A stretch of DNA of 64,000 nt from Ostreococcus lucimarinus CCE9901 (GCF_000092065.1 NC_009359.1:1-64000), one strand, 5' to 3'; positions 1 to 9,666 are shown, counted from the first letter of the stretch. Numbers and translations: made by a program. The notes: a model not told the origin generated them from the letters alone.

Positions 1-200
1 CCCTAAACCCTAAACCCTAAACCCTAAACCCTAAACCCTAAACCCTAAACCCTAAACCCTAAACCCTAAACCCTAAACCCTAAACCCTAAACCCTAAACC
101 CTAAACCCTAAACCCTAAACCCTAAACCCTAAACCCTAAACCCTAAACCCTAAACCCTAAACCCTAAACCCTAAACCCTAAACCCTAAACCCTAAACCCT
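1..200. repeat. Telomere, (CCCTAAA)n
   Basis: Twenty-eight perfect CCCTAAA units plus a partial CCCT, with no variant unit. This is the C-rich strand of the plant/green-algal TTTAGGG telomere, so the window starts at a true left chromosome end. The array passes directly into unique sequence at 201, with no degenerate-repeat zone. Confidence 0.99.
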
Positions 201-456
201 CTGTGAAAATAATGGAACCCCAAGCACTCCTCTTGCGTGACACACAGTCGATTTGGGTGGAAAGCCTGCGGAGGATCCTTTATGCCGCAAGCTTTCTCAC
301 ACAAATTTCTTCGTTGCCATCTCGAGCCGTGAAGTCTTTCCAAGATGGGTCCTCTGCTTTCCATGTCGAAGCGACAGTTCTGCAAGCCATAAAGGGGAGT
401 CGCGCAATGAGGCAGCTAGTAAGGCGTGGTTCGGCAACTAACGATAGACCTTAAAC
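201..456. other. Very short gene-free subtelomere
   Basis: 256 bp of unique sequence between the telomere and the stop codon of the first gene. It is less GC-rich than the rest and holds only short ORFs with no recognisable motif. There are no satellite units, no mobile-element remnants and no second telomere block. It probably contains the 3' untranslated region of the FSH hydrolase gene, which is transcribed toward the telomere. Confidence 0.8.
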
Positions 457-1110
457 TTAAAGGTGCTCAATAAATTTGACGTACGTCGCTACGGCGTCGT
501 CGGTCATCGGAACGATGTGTCCGCGTTCGTGTTCAAAGACTTGAGCGTTCGCGCCGAACGCCTCTGCTACGCGTCGCGCCTGCGCTGGTGGGTTGATGAC
601 ATCGCGCTCGCCGACGACGTGCAAACTGCGAACGACGTCCGACGGCATCGTTTCTAGCTTGGCCGCCGCACACGTCGGCCAGGCGGCGCCGACGATGATG
701 GCCAATTCTTTAATCGCTCTTTCCTCTTTTTGCTTCCCTCCGTCCTCCGCGATAACTAAAGCAGCGAGCATGGCGCCTTGAGAAAAACCAAACAGGCCGT
801 CCCACGGGCCGGCCTCGATCACGCGCTTCATCGAAATATCTAACCCAGGAAGCGACGCGGCGTTGTAAGTGCGCTGTCCGGGCTGCAACGTCCACCATCC
901 GCGCCCGCCCGGGTTCGGCTCTGGTTGGGTGCCATCGGCGAAATGCCAGTCCCAACTGTTCGAGGTCGCGTCCACGAGCGGTGCGAGCCCGCGCGCGAAC
1001 GAGGCCGCGTTCCCACCCTTGCCGTGCAAGCAAAGCATGCGTTTCTTGCGCGTCACATCACCATCGCTCGAGACCATCGTCGCCGTCGCCGCGCGAGCGA
1101 TGGGTGGCAT
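457..1110 (-). CDS. FSH-family serine hydrolase
   Basis: 217-aa alpha/beta hydrolase of the FSH1/OVCA2 family. An LHGKGG oxyanion motif lies near residue 28. The nucleophile is Ser110 in GFSQGA, with acid Asp170 in GERD and base His198 in ERGH, so the catalytic triad is complete. Family members are small cytosolic carboxylesterases; the natural substrate is not inferable. It is the gene nearest the telomere and is read toward it. It is divergent from the PPR fusion gene, with 63 bp between the two ATGs. A second Met at residue 12 (position 1077) is an alternative start just before the conserved core. Confidence 0.88.
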   Translation of the reverse strand: MPPIARAATATMVSSDGDVTRKKRMLCLHGKGGNAASFARGLAPLVDATSNSWDWHFADGTQPEPNPGGRGWWTLQPGQRTYNAASLPGLDISMKRVIEAGPWDGLFGFSQGAMLAALVIAEDGGKQKEERAIKELAIIVGAAWPTCAAAKLETMPSDVVRSLHVVGERDVINPPAQARRVAEAFGANAQVFEHERGHIVPMTDDAVATYVKFIEHL

Positions 1111-1173
1111 CGCGCGCCTCGATGTGGTGGACTCGACTCGTCACTTTCCGCCGCCGCGCGATGCCCGCGCGCG

Positions 1174-3378
1174 ATGCCCAAGCGTAAGCGACGGCCGTGG
1201 TTGAGCGAAGACGCGGCGAACGCGGCGAACGCGAACGCGAGCTCAAAGGCGAGCGCGCGACGCGAACGCGAACGCGCGTTTCGCGAAGCCCATCCCGAGC
1301 GCTTCATCGATGAAGAGACGGACGACGAGAAGAACGCGCGACGCGACGCGCGTGCGGGCGAGGCCCGTGCGCACGGAGATGCTCGAGATGGGAGCGCACT
1401 CGGGTCGTTCCTCGATGTGGGTGCGCCGCGCGAACGCAGACGAGGTGGGCACGGACGACGCGCGCGCGACGACGCTGGAACGACAGACCCGACGACTTTG
1501 CCCACGCACGCGCCGTGTCAAACGAGAGACGATATAGATGCGCAGGAGTTTGAACGACGACGGGCGCGCGTGGAGGCGGTGACGAGAGAGATTGGAACGT
1601 GCGCGCGGCACAAGCAGTTGGCACGGGCGTGTGAGATGTTTGTGAACTTGGTCTCTCGCGAGGGGTTGGTGCCATCGCCTTACACGTACGCGTCGTTGCT
1701 CAACGCGTACGTGAACACGGGAACTATGGATGGTGCCGAGGCGTTAATGGAGCGTATGCGAGACGTCGGGTGCGCGCCAAACGTCGTAGCGTACACGACA
1801 ATGTTGAAGGGCTACATGCTCGTGGCGAATGTCGACGCCGCGTGGCGAACGCTCAACGGAATTATGCACAACCGAATGTCGCCCGATAGCCGCGCTGTGA
1901 ACACGTACATTCGAGTGTGCGTGCGATGTGGGAACCTGCAAATGGCGCGCCGCGCTTTTGATCGCATGCGTGACTGGGATGTGGTTCCGGACGCCACAAC
2001 GCACAAGCTCATCGGTCGCTTGCTCGCGCAAGGATTGAAGCGCGACGAACTGAAGGCATTAATCAAGCGCACCGTCAAGGGCGAGCACTTGAGATGGACG
2101 AAGGACCCAAGCAGCGGGCCTTGTCAATTTTGGCGCGCTGGGAAATGCGAGCGAGGCGTGAATTGTCGTTTTTATCACGACGATTCAATCGTGCAAAGCG
2201 ACGCGCGCGTGCGTGAGATTGAATCAAATGATACTTTGGCGAGCATGTACGTGAATCACGCGCATGCGTCGGCAATTTCAGGAGACGTGAAACAGAGCAA
2301 AAAGTCGCTTCGCAAAGCCGCAGAGTATCTGACCGAAAATGTCACCGCGGAAGCTTTGACAGTCGGCGGTCTGAAGGATAAAGACGAGCGGGCCGAGTTG
2401 TTTCGTCAAACAAACCGCGACGAGCTCAAACTCGAGATGCGACGCATCGAGGACTTCGTCGAACGATTGATGAGTGGCAAACAACAGCCTCCGAAGCTGG
2501 ACGAACATTTGTCGAGAAGTTTAATCTTTAGTTCACGACTTTTCCAAGAAGTACCAGAACGCGGCGCAAAGATGTCGAGCGAGGAAGTCGACGCACTGCG
2601 CGACAATCTCTACGCCGCGTTGAAGGACACGATGGGGTTGAACGACGATTCCGACGGCTCGGTCAAGCGTGCGATTCGTAAAGTCATCGCAAAAGATGGT
2701 ACGATACGATTTGATCGCATGTTTGGACGTTCCAAAAAGGAGAAGCGCGAGCTGAATGTTGAAGTCGCCGCTGGGAATGGGGACTGGGCTGTGGCTCAAG
2801 CGAAGACTGACGCCTCGGCGGATTGGATCTCTCTCGAGCTTCGTCACGACCGCGTCTACAGCATTTTCTCCCGCGCCGTGTGTTCAGGTGCTTCGAATTT
2901 CGCCGCGATGGGTGGTGACGCGGCGTACATCATGCGTCGTTACGTCGCCTCAGAATCAGTATCGCACGTGTTCGTGAACTTCCCGGAGCCGCCGCATCAC
3001 AGCGGCGACGCTGCGGCGGATAACTCTCTTGCTCTGCTCAACGAGGAGTTTTTCCGCGACATTCACGCGTGTCTCAGACGTGCATACACTTCGACAGATG
3101 CTCCCGGTGGTTTAACGATATTTAGCGACAACCACAGATACATGCAGGCGCTCGCACGCACGCTTGCTGAGCTTGATATATTCACCGCTCGCGACGACGT
3201 CGACCTGGCGTCGGGCGCGCCGGCGAATCAATACGAAACGATTCGCGGCGTTCGTTTGTATCAGGGCGTACCCGGTCCTTCCGCTGGCCATCGCGTGTAC
3301 GAACAGTCGTATTTCGATCGATTTTGGGAAAACGGCCAGCACGTCGATCGGTATTTCATCAGTCTTGTAAGAAAATAG
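1174..3378 (+). CDS. PPR - CCCH zinc finger - tRNA m7G methyltransferase-like fusion
   Basis: 734 aa from the ATG at 1174; the frame is open further upstream, but that part overlaps the divergent hydrolase gene. After a basic disordered N-terminus there are about four pentatricopeptide repeats (residues about 140-295). A CCCH zinc finger follows (C317-x7-C325-x5-C331-x3-H335). The C-terminal domain (about 525-734) resembles TrmB tRNA (guanine-N7) methyltransferase. It has the SAM-binding strand VEVAAGNGD near 529, an acidic strand ISLELRHDRVY near 552, and FPEPPHH near 603 where TrmB has FPDPW..(K/R)xRH. PPR proteins bind organellar RNA, so an organelle RNA-modifying role is plausible. The altered PDPW motif leaves activity uncertain. 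All domains are in one uninterrupted frame. Confidence 0.8.
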   Translation: MPKRKRRPWLSEDAANAANANASSKASARRERERAFREAHPERFIDEETDDEKNARRDARAGEARAHGDARDGSALGSFLDVGAPRERRRGGHGRRARDDAGTTDPTTLPTHAPCQTRDDIDAQEFERRRARVEAVTREIGTCARHKQLARACEMFVNLVSREGLVPSPYTYASLLNAYVNTGTMDGAEALMERMRDVGCAPNVVAYTTMLKGYMLVANVDAAWRTLNGIMHNRMSPDSRAVNTYIRVCVRCGNLQMARRAFDRMRDWDVVPDATTHKLIGRLLAQGLKRDELKALIKRTVKGEHLRWTKDPSSGPCQFWRAGKCERGVNCRFYHDDSIVQSDARVREIESNDTLASMYVNHAHASAISGDVKQSKKSLRKAAEYLTENVTAEALTVGGLKDKDERAELFRQTNRDELKLEMRRIEDFVERLMSGKQQPPKLDEHLSRSLIFSSRLFQEVPERGAKMSSEEVDALRDNLYAALKDTMGLNDDSDGSVKRAIRKVIAKDGTIRFDRMFGRSKKEKRELNVEVAAGNGDWAVAQAKTDASADWISLELRHDRVYSIFSRAVCSGASNFAAMGGDAAYIMRRYVASESVSHVFVNFPEPPHHSGDAAADNSLALLNEEFFRDIHACLRRAYTSTDAPGGLTIFSDNHRYMQALARTLAELDIFTARDDVDLASGAPANQYETIRGVRLYQGVPGPSAGHRVYEQSYFDRFWENGQHVDRYFISLVRK

Positions 3379-3457
3379 TGTAGTCGTCGAATCCGCGCGA
3401 ATGCGTCATTGCGCGACTCCCCTCCCGCGTTCGCCGCGGGCGTTGCGTATCCGTGCG

Positions 3458-4441
3458 ATGGGGAAGAACGACGACGAACGCGGCATCGAGCGCCGCCGAA
3501 TCTTGCTCGTATTCGACCTCAACGGCTTGTTCGTCGAGCGCTTCCGAAACGGAAAATTCACCAGACCTCACGCGGTCGACGCCATCGAAACGGAGCGCGC
3601 CGTTGAGATCGAAGACGCTGTGCCGCGCGCCTCTTCTCCGGTGTCTTCGCGTACGCGCGGTGCGGCGACGCGACTCGAGGTCGTGGAGCCGGACTTTCGG
3701 GTTGGCCGTCACAACCATTACGTTAGGCGCTACACTGAAGAATTTTTGCGCTGGGCTCATGGGCGCTTCGACGTCGCTGTGTGGTCTTCTGCGATGGAAG
3801 TGAACACGACGGCGATGGTGGAAAATATATGGCCGTCCGATTTACGGTCGAAGATCGCGTTCGTGCTCAATCAAGACCACTGCGCGGTGGACGGCGTGAT
3901 GAAAACCAAAGGCGGCTCGAAAGGAACAAAGCCAAAGTTTCTGAAACCGCTGTCGGTGGTGTGGGAAAAGTTTGCGGATAGGTTCGATGCTATGAACACG
4001 TTACTCATCGACGACGACGCGTACAAGGCCATTCGCAACCCTGCGAATACGGCAATCCATCCGAAACCATTTTCTGTGGCGACGCGTGATTCCGACGACG
4101 GACTCAGCGCGAATGGCGCGCTCCGCAAATACCTCGCGAGACTTCTCGCGAGCGACTCGGTGCCCGACTTCGTCAAGGCAAATCGCTTCATCGACGGACA
4201 ACATGACGAAAGGTCAAATGAAGGATTTGTCGAAGATGTAGCAAAGAGCATTGAAACGGTTAACGCAAAACTCGCCGCGTTGCGCGTTCAAGAGAAGGTA
4301 TCACGGCAAAAGACGAAACCCGAGATGAGGATTCCACTTCCGAAATCGCTCATCATGAGGAACGCGGCGAAGACTCGAACGATCGCGCCCGTCGAGCCCG
4401 TCGTAACGCCGACGAGCGAACGAACACGGAGCACTAGGTAG
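3458..4441 (+). CDS. FCP1/NIF-like HAD protein (copy A)
   Basis: 327 aa from the ATG at 3458. HAD-superfamily fold of the FCP1/small CTD phosphatase type. Motif I is VFDLNGLF (D20, N22), motif II is in VAVWSSA, and the late acidic motif is LLIDDD near 182-187, followed by YKAIRNP. True FCP1 enzymes carry DxDx(T/V). Here the second Asp is Asn and the Thr is missing, a change I associate with a plant subgroup having a D(L/V)NG signature. Phosphatase activity is therefore doubtful or altered. It is followed on the same strand, 86 bp later, by a paralogue with the same signature. C-terminus is Arg/Thr-rich without recognisable motif. Confidence 0.8.
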   Translation: MGKNDDERGIERRRILLVFDLNGLFVERFRNGKFTRPHAVDAIETERAVEIEDAVPRASSPVSSRTRGAATRLEVVEPDFRVGRHNHYVRRYTEEFLRWAHGRFDVAVWSSAMEVNTTAMVENIWPSDLRSKIAFVLNQDHCAVDGVMKTKGGSKGTKPKFLKPLSVVWEKFADRFDAMNTLLIDDDAYKAIRNPANTAIHPKPFSVATRDSDDGLSANGALRKYLARLLASDSVPDFVKANRFIDGQHDERSNEGFVEDVAKSIETVNAKLAALRVQEKVSRQKTKPEMRIPLPKSLIMRNAAKTRTIAPVEPVVTPTSERTRSTR

Positions 4442-4527
4442 CAACTAGAGAAGTAGCGTTTTAGTTTTAGTTAGTTTTAGCGTACCCCGACCAAGACCTC
4501 AGTGCGCGCCGCGCGCTCGAACGCACT

Positions 4528-5739
4528 ATGCCCAAGAAGAAACAGGAAATCATCACCACGCGCGCGTCAAATCGGCTGAAAGCACGCGCCGCGGCGGCGC
4601 AGGAAGCCGCGGACGAGGCGATGCGCGCCGGCAAGCGTCCGGCAGTTGCTGCACGAAAGGCTGCGGTAAAGCTCGCCAAAGTCGCCGCCGATGCCGCAAA
4701 GTCGGTGACTGCGAGGGACAAGCGAGGGAATAAGCGCCTGAACGTCGTCGAAGCAGACGCAGCGGCCGAAGATGGCGCGAAAGAGGCGCGGGCTCCGCCG
4801 CCGCCACCGAAGAAGAATGCGAAAAAAAGCTCGGCGAACGCGCTCGTGGCGGCGTCGGGGGCCATCGGGAACACGCGCGCGGTGAGTGCGGTGAAACACG
4901 ACAAGCTTCTCGTCCTCGACCTTAACGGGCTGTTCATCGATCGTCGAATCAAGAGACACGTGAGGGAGGGCGACGACGACGTGGCGTCCGACGAAGAACT
5001 ACGCACTGAGTTGAGGCTGGACGTGGACTCGATCGAGGCGCCGACAAACTCGAAGGAAGTGACGGAGGACGCCAAAGTTGGCAACTTTTACGTGTACGAA
5101 CGTCCACACATGCGCGAGTTTATTGAATGGGTGCACACGCGGTTTGAAGTGGGCGTGTGGTCGAGCGCCAACTTTCGAAACACGACGAATTTGGTAGACT
5201 ACGTGTGGGGCGAGCACAAAAACAAAATCGCATTCGTTTGGGGGCAAGAAAGGTGCTCTGATGTTGGCATCGCGCCCTCATCGACGTCGACGCGCCCAAT
5301 GTTTCTCAAAGAATTGAAACACGTCTGGAAACTTAAAAGGAACACGGGGCTATCTCACTTCAACAAAACGAATACGCTTTTGATTGACGACTCGCCTTAC
5401 AAAGCCATTCGAAACCCCGCGCACACCGCCATCCATCCGTGCGGATTCACCACGGACGATCGTGAGTCGGACGATTTGTTGAGTGAACATGGCGCGCTTC
5501 GCCAATATCTCGAGCGATTGTCAGACGCAAAATCTGTCCCTGACTTCGTGCAGACCAACCCGTGGAATGGTGGGAAGATCAGCGAGCAGCACCAAAGGCA
5601 AATTGCACACGCACACGAAGCTTGCGCAATCGCGACTCAAAAGGCAAAGGCAAAGCTATTTGCTTTCAGGGATCCTTTGGAAATCGATTTGGACGAGGAG
5701 CTCGCCGACCCTTTGGAAATCGATTTGGACAATCTCTAG
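4528..5739 (+). CDS. FCP1/NIF-like HAD protein (copy B, tandem paralogue)
   Basis: 403 aa. The first ~120 residues are Ala/Lys-rich and look disordered or helical. The FCP1-like domain then starts with LVLDLNGLFID (D131, N133). It continues with VGVWSSAN and LLIDDSPYKAIRNPAHTA, which keep the same order and spacing as the upstream copy. Like that copy it has Asn in place of the general-acid Asp of DxDxT. The C-terminus ends in two near-identical DPLEIDLD units. Its stop is only 31 bp from the stop of the convergent CTC1-like gene. The tandem pair probably arose by local duplication, but sequence outside the domain has diverged completely. Confidence 0.8.
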   Translation: MPKKKQEIITTRASNRLKARAAAAQEAADEAMRAGKRPAVAARKAAVKLAKVAADAAKSVTARDKRGNKRLNVVEADAAAEDGAKEARAPPPPPKKNAKKSSANALVAASGAIGNTRAVSAVKHDKLLVLDLNGLFIDRRIKRHVREGDDDVASDEELRTELRLDVDSIEAPTNSKEVTEDAKVGNFYVYERPHMREFIEWVHTRFEVGVWSSANFRNTTNLVDYVWGEHKNKIAFVWGQERCSDVGIAPSSTSTRPMFLKELKHVWKLKRNTGLSHFNKTNTLLIDDSPYKAIRNPAHTAIHPCGFTTDDRESDDLLSEHGALRQYLERLSDAKSVPDFVQTNPWNGGKISEQHQRQIAHAHEACAIATQKAKAKLFAFRDPLEIDLDEELADPLEIDLDNL

Positions 5740-5770
5740 CGTCCACTACAATCTACGAATCTAGCTAGCC

Positions 5771-8700
5771 CTAAGTAAGTTTTATTTGTGATAGCCTCAT
5801 CATTAGCTCTTCTTTTGGACGCGTTGGGATCGCACTCGCAGACCAGAAGCGAAGCATCGGTAAGCAGTTTGTCGAAATTGCATACTCGCCGACGCGCACC
5901 TCGCGCGGTTTTGGATCGATGGCGAAAGAAAACGCTGATGCGTGCGGTGGGCTCGACGAATCTTCGCCATCGTGATACCGATACTGCTTGCGACACTCGA
6001 ATATCATCTCATTCAAAGATGTCGCGTACGACACGGCTGTTCGTACCGCCGCGGAATCTTTGCCGCCGAGAACGTTTGAGGCGTGACCGCGCACGACGTG
6101 ACCGCCCGTGACAGCTCCCAGATCTCTTTCCTCGTCGCTACTCTTTATCAAACGCGACGTCACTCGACCATGCTTTTTCACTATCGCCAGGATCTCGTTC
6201 CGAACTTCTAGCGGCGTGAGCGCCATTCCGGCTTCGCCGGTTAGCCAACAGTCGGCTTGAGCCGTGCCGTCGTCTAAAATCACAGAAGCCTCGACTTCGA
6301 ACACACCCGGCCTCGAAGTTCCACGTGCTGAGGGGCGACACACGTCACATCCAGCCAAAACTGCGGGTAACCTGCGCTTGGTCGCGCCAGTGGCGGGGTT
6401 AACGCTCACGTGCATGAGTGATCCGGCGTCGCAACCGCACGCCGGACAGCACCAGCGAACCGTCAACATGGACACCGAAACGACTCGAGCACGCACCGCG
6501 AACGTTCGTCTACTGATTACCAGCCGCTCGCCTGAGTTGCGCATTTCTTCGTCAAAGAGTGCACGAATCGACTGCCTCATCGAAATATTCGTCAAAAGTG
6601 GCAGGTATTCAGATGTCGACGCGCATCGCTCGTGGATCTCAATCGTCGTCACGCCGGGATTCAGTTTGACGTATATGTTCATTGACGCCGCAGAAAGATG
6701 ACGCATCGCGCGATGAATCGTAATTTTTGCTCCTATGCCCACTCCGACGGGAAGGCTGAACGCGGACGTCTTACAGTACACGTCGACAACGTCGTGCGTC
6801 TCGACGTCTTGAACTTTGAATCTCGGCTCCCAGCCAAACTGTGATTGGGATTCTCTACGATTTTCACTCTCAAACCATTCTTCGGCGACGATGATACACC
6901 TAAATGACACAAGTTCTGGTGATGGTTGCCACGAATCTGCACTGCTGAGATGTTTCGCGAAGACTTTGCCCCACACTAGAACATCTCGCACGTCGCGCAC
7001 TTCGGGCGTCGCCGTCATCTCGTCGTCTTCATCGTCGGGCAACACGAAAGCGTCAACATCTGGACGCTCGTCGACGATAAACGTCGTCGCCCCGGAATTC
7101 AGAGTCGGGACGATCGGAATCAAATACGTCGTGCCGTGTCGAAGCAGACAGAACCAACTGTTCTTGGGTCCGAAAGAGACGGCGATTCTGCCGCTGCTTC
7201 GAGACTCGTGCGTCGTGTTCACTATGACGCCGTCCAACGTCTTTACGCCCCCTTGCGCCGTATAGACCTGAATGCTCGTACGTTGTTTCACTTCGGACGA
7301 CGCATCGATTGTGAAAGTCCACGTCGGGGCGACGATAGGATGAGAAAACTTGGAACTGGCGAGTCGCGGCGGGAGCAGCTGCGCGCCCTTCGTCGCCGAA
7401 TTGACGGCCACGTACATGGTGCCGTGGCTCTCTGATTTGGCGCTCGATGTCGGGTTTTGAATGACGACAATATTATCCGAGTCCACGCATAGACTCACGC
7501 GCACCGAAGCGTTGTGATGGTTCAACGCGTCGGCGCGAGAACCGACGTACGCGCCTTCGCACATGATTTCGCACTCCCTGAGCACGACGAGTTTGTTCAA
7601 CATGCTCGGCGCGGGCGCTCGTTTCAAGAATGATTCGATGCAAAGCTCCACAGCTCCTGATGCGTCGACGACGTGGAGTCGTCCATACATGCAGCGTAAT
7701 ATGCCCATGACGTAACGAGGTGGATCAACCTCGCCCAACCGCCCCGTCGCGCGAATGACGACTTTACCTTCGTTGCGAGTGCTGCCGCGCTTGCACGCGG
7801 CGGCGACTTTGTTTTCATCTTTCCACTTCTCAAATACGGCGTCTTTCAACGAGTTTATCGTCGGGACGTCGAAATTACTGATGGACTCCCCGCCCAGTGG
7901 CGTCGGAGCGAAAAACTCTCGGTAAACGTCTGCTCGTTTGAACGCCTTCGAGCCCAAGTCGTGCATCGCCAGTAACAGCGGCGCCGCGGTTTGTTCGTCG
8001 CTCGCTTCACCCGTCTTCCCGAGCGCGTACTCGGCGCTCGCGACATCGATCAGCCTAGAATCGTTCAGAATATCAAAGTTGGTCTCAAAAACTTCCCGCC
8101 ATGCCGCGGCGGCTTCGGCGTACACGAAATTCGACTGTTCCACGACGTACTTGAGCACGCGCGAAAACCGATTCGCCTTTTCGTCCGCGTTGTCTGAGTA
8201 CATCTCGGTCTCTCCTTCCGATGCGTTCTCCGTCGATGTGCGCTTTATCACAATTTGGGTGCGTAAATCAACACCGAGCGTCTCCACGACCCGCTCGTTG
8301 TATTCATCGACTCGCCAAACAGGATGCGCGTGCGTTACGACGACGCGCGCGCCGACGCGCAAACCGGAAACGACGATCTTTGAGTCGACGAGAGGAACGT
8401 GCGTAAACGTGAGTTTGACGTCCCGTCCTTGAGCGTCACGCAGGATCGCGTACGCACGACTAGTACGAACCGATACGACGTGTCCTTCAAACCTATCCAC
8501 CGTCGCCCCTGCGCCGCACATGGCGCACGCGCACGCGCAGCGACGCACTCTGCGCTCGCCAAAGGTGAGACTAACCACGTGAAACTCAGCCGTGGCGGAA
8601 AATGCGCGTAATTCGTGCGTCGCGTCGCCCTTGAATAACACGACTTTGCGTAAATTTCGCATCTCCACCCTCGAACCGACGCACTGTCTTAATATGCACT

Positions 8701-9430
8701 CCCATCGCGCCAGAAACTCTCCGTTAAAAATGATCGGAATCTGCGCGCCGGCGTCGTCTTCGTTTCTAAGCGCGCACATGAAGAACGTCGACTCACCGGT
8801 GGTGATGATCGGACTCACAGCCTCTAAAATACCTCGATGACACGCCCCTAATTTCCCGTTCAACGCTCGAGCGTCGTTCGCCACGCCATCCTCGTCTTCC
8901 AACGGTCCGCAAGCCAAGGACTCCTCGAATCCGTCGTCGTCGTACGCGCGTTCGACGCAGTTCGCCTCGACGACGACGGCGTCTCCATTCCTCGCGTCTG
9001 TCACGACGACGAAATCTCGCACGCAAACGACGCGTCCTAAATCATGTGCCTTCACGTCCACGCTCGCCAGGCGCACCTCCGCGCCGCCGTCTTCGTCTTT
9101 GTCTTTCGCCGTCCACGTCCACCCCCCGCTCGCGTCGTCTCTTCTTCGCAACCCGAGCGTCGCGCGCATGACGACGCCTTTGACGTCCGCGTTCGAGTTG
9201 GCACCGCGCAGTATCTCGCCCACCGTTCGCACGGCGTCGACGTCTCCGCGCGTCTTTCTCGTCGTCGTCGTCGTCGTCGTCGTCGCTTCGTCGTCGCCGC
9301 GCCTCCCACATCCGTCGCGTCGTCCGTCGCCTTCGCGCCGTCCCGTCTTTGACGCCCTCGGCGCGTCGTCGACTCGGTCGTCGTCCGCGTCGTCGCGCGG
9401 CGGCGGCGTCCCTCGCACCGCGATCGCCAT
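5771..9430 (-). CDS. CTC1: Probable CST telomere-capping complex subunit CTC1
   Basis: 1219 aa from the ATG at 9430; the open frame above it begins with a non-ATG codon. Large single-exon protein made mostly of beta-rich, OB-fold-like stretches. A C-terminal zinc ribbon lies at C995-x2-C998 ... C1028-x2-C1031, followed by an OB-like segment (GVFEVEASVILDDGTAQADC) as in large RPA-type subunits. Length is close to plant CTC1 (about 1270 aa). CTC1, with STN1 and TEN1, binds single-stranded telomeric DNA and recruits polymerase alpha-primase. Near residue 50 there is a poly-Thr tract encoded by an ACG repeat. The shared promoter with RFC3 carries a perfect telo-box 65 bp from this ATG. The family call rests on architecture and recalled similarity; another RPA1-like OB protein is the main alternative. 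Confidence 0.65.
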   Translation of the reverse strand: MAIAVRGTPPPRDDADDDRVDDAPRASKTGRREGDGRRDGCGRRGDDEATTTTTTTTRKTRGDVDAVRTVGEILRGANSNADVKGVVMRATLGLRRRDDASGGWTWTAKDKDEDGGAEVRLASVDVKAHDLGRVVCVRDFVVVTDARNGDAVVVEANCVERAYDDDGFEESLACGPLEDEDGVANDARALNGKLGACHRGILEAVSPIITTGESTFFMCALRNEDDAGAQIPIIFNGEFLARWECILRQCVGSRVEMRNLRKVVLFKGDATHELRAFSATAEFHVVSLTFGERRVRRCACACAMCGAGATVDRFEGHVVSVRTSRAYAILRDAQGRDVKLTFTHVPLVDSKIVVSGLRVGARVVVTHAHPVWRVDEYNERVVETLGVDLRTQIVIKRTSTENASEGETEMYSDNADEKANRFSRVLKYVVEQSNFVYAEAAAAWREVFETNFDILNDSRLIDVASAEYALGKTGEASDEQTAAPLLLAMHDLGSKAFKRADVYREFFAPTPLGGESISNFDVPTINSLKDAVFEKWKDENKVAAACKRGSTRNEGKVVIRATGRLGEVDPPRYVMGILRCMYGRLHVVDASGAVELCIESFLKRAPAPSMLNKLVVLRECEIMCEGAYVGSRADALNHHNASVRVSLCVDSDNIVVIQNPTSSAKSESHGTMYVAVNSATKGAQLLPPRLASSKFSHPIVAPTWTFTIDASSEVKQRTSIQVYTAQGGVKTLDGVIVNTTHESRSSGRIAVSFGPKNSWFCLLRHGTTYLIPIVPTLNSGATTFIVDERPDVDAFVLPDDEDDEMTATPEVRDVRDVLVWGKVFAKHLSSADSWQPSPELVSFRCIIVAEEWFESENRRESQSQFGWEPRFKVQDVETHDVVDVYCKTSAFSLPVGVGIGAKITIHRAMRHLSAASMNIYVKLNPGVTTIEIHERCASTSEYLPLLTNISMRQSIRALFDEEMRNSGERLVISRRTFAVRARVVSVSMLTVRWCCPACGCDAGSLMHVSVNPATGATKRRLPAVLAGCDVCRPSARGTSRPGVFEVEASVILDDGTAQADCWLTGEAGMALTPLEVRNEILAIVKKHGRVTSRLIKSSDEERDLGAVTGGHVVRGHASNVLGGKDSAAVRTAVSYATSLNEMIFECRKQYRYHDGEDSSSPPHASAFSFAIDPKPREVRVGEYAISTNCLPMLRFWSASAIPTRPKEELMMRLSQIKLT

Positions 9431-9494
9431 CGCGCGCGCCGTCGCGCGCGCCGTCGTCTGTCGCGTGCCCGGTTTCAAATCGAATCGACCGTCG

Positions 9495-9508
9495 CCTAAA
9501 CCCTAAAC
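9495..9508. promoter_or_regulatory. Telo-box / interstitial telomere motif (CTC1-RFC3 promoter)
   Basis: CCTAAACCCTAAAC, exactly two telomere units, in the 236-bp divergent interval between the CTC1-like and RFC3 start codons. It contains the plant telo-box AAACCCTAA at 9498-9506. In plants this element is enriched near starts of translation and cell-cycle genes and is bound by telomere-repeat-binding proteins. Function here is inferred. Confidence 0.75.
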
Positions 9509-9666
9509 ACCCGGATGTGCGGGCGCGCAATTTGAAATCGACAGACTCGGCGCGCCCGTCGCGGGCCGGCGCGATGCGCGGCCCGCGCGCCGCCGCACTC
9601 GAGGACGCGCGCGATCGTCGTCGACGTCGAACGTCGAAGAAAAAGCGAACCTCGAAGCCGCGCGCG

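Noticed and set aside
203-454. Short plus-strand reading frames beside the telomere
   Set aside because: No motif and overlapping frames of similar length; better explained as non-coding subtelomere and 3' UTR.
925-1173. N-terminal extension of the PPR fusion protein
   Set aside because: Starts at a non-ATG codon and overlaps the divergent FSH hydrolase coding sequence; the ATG at 1174 is free of it.
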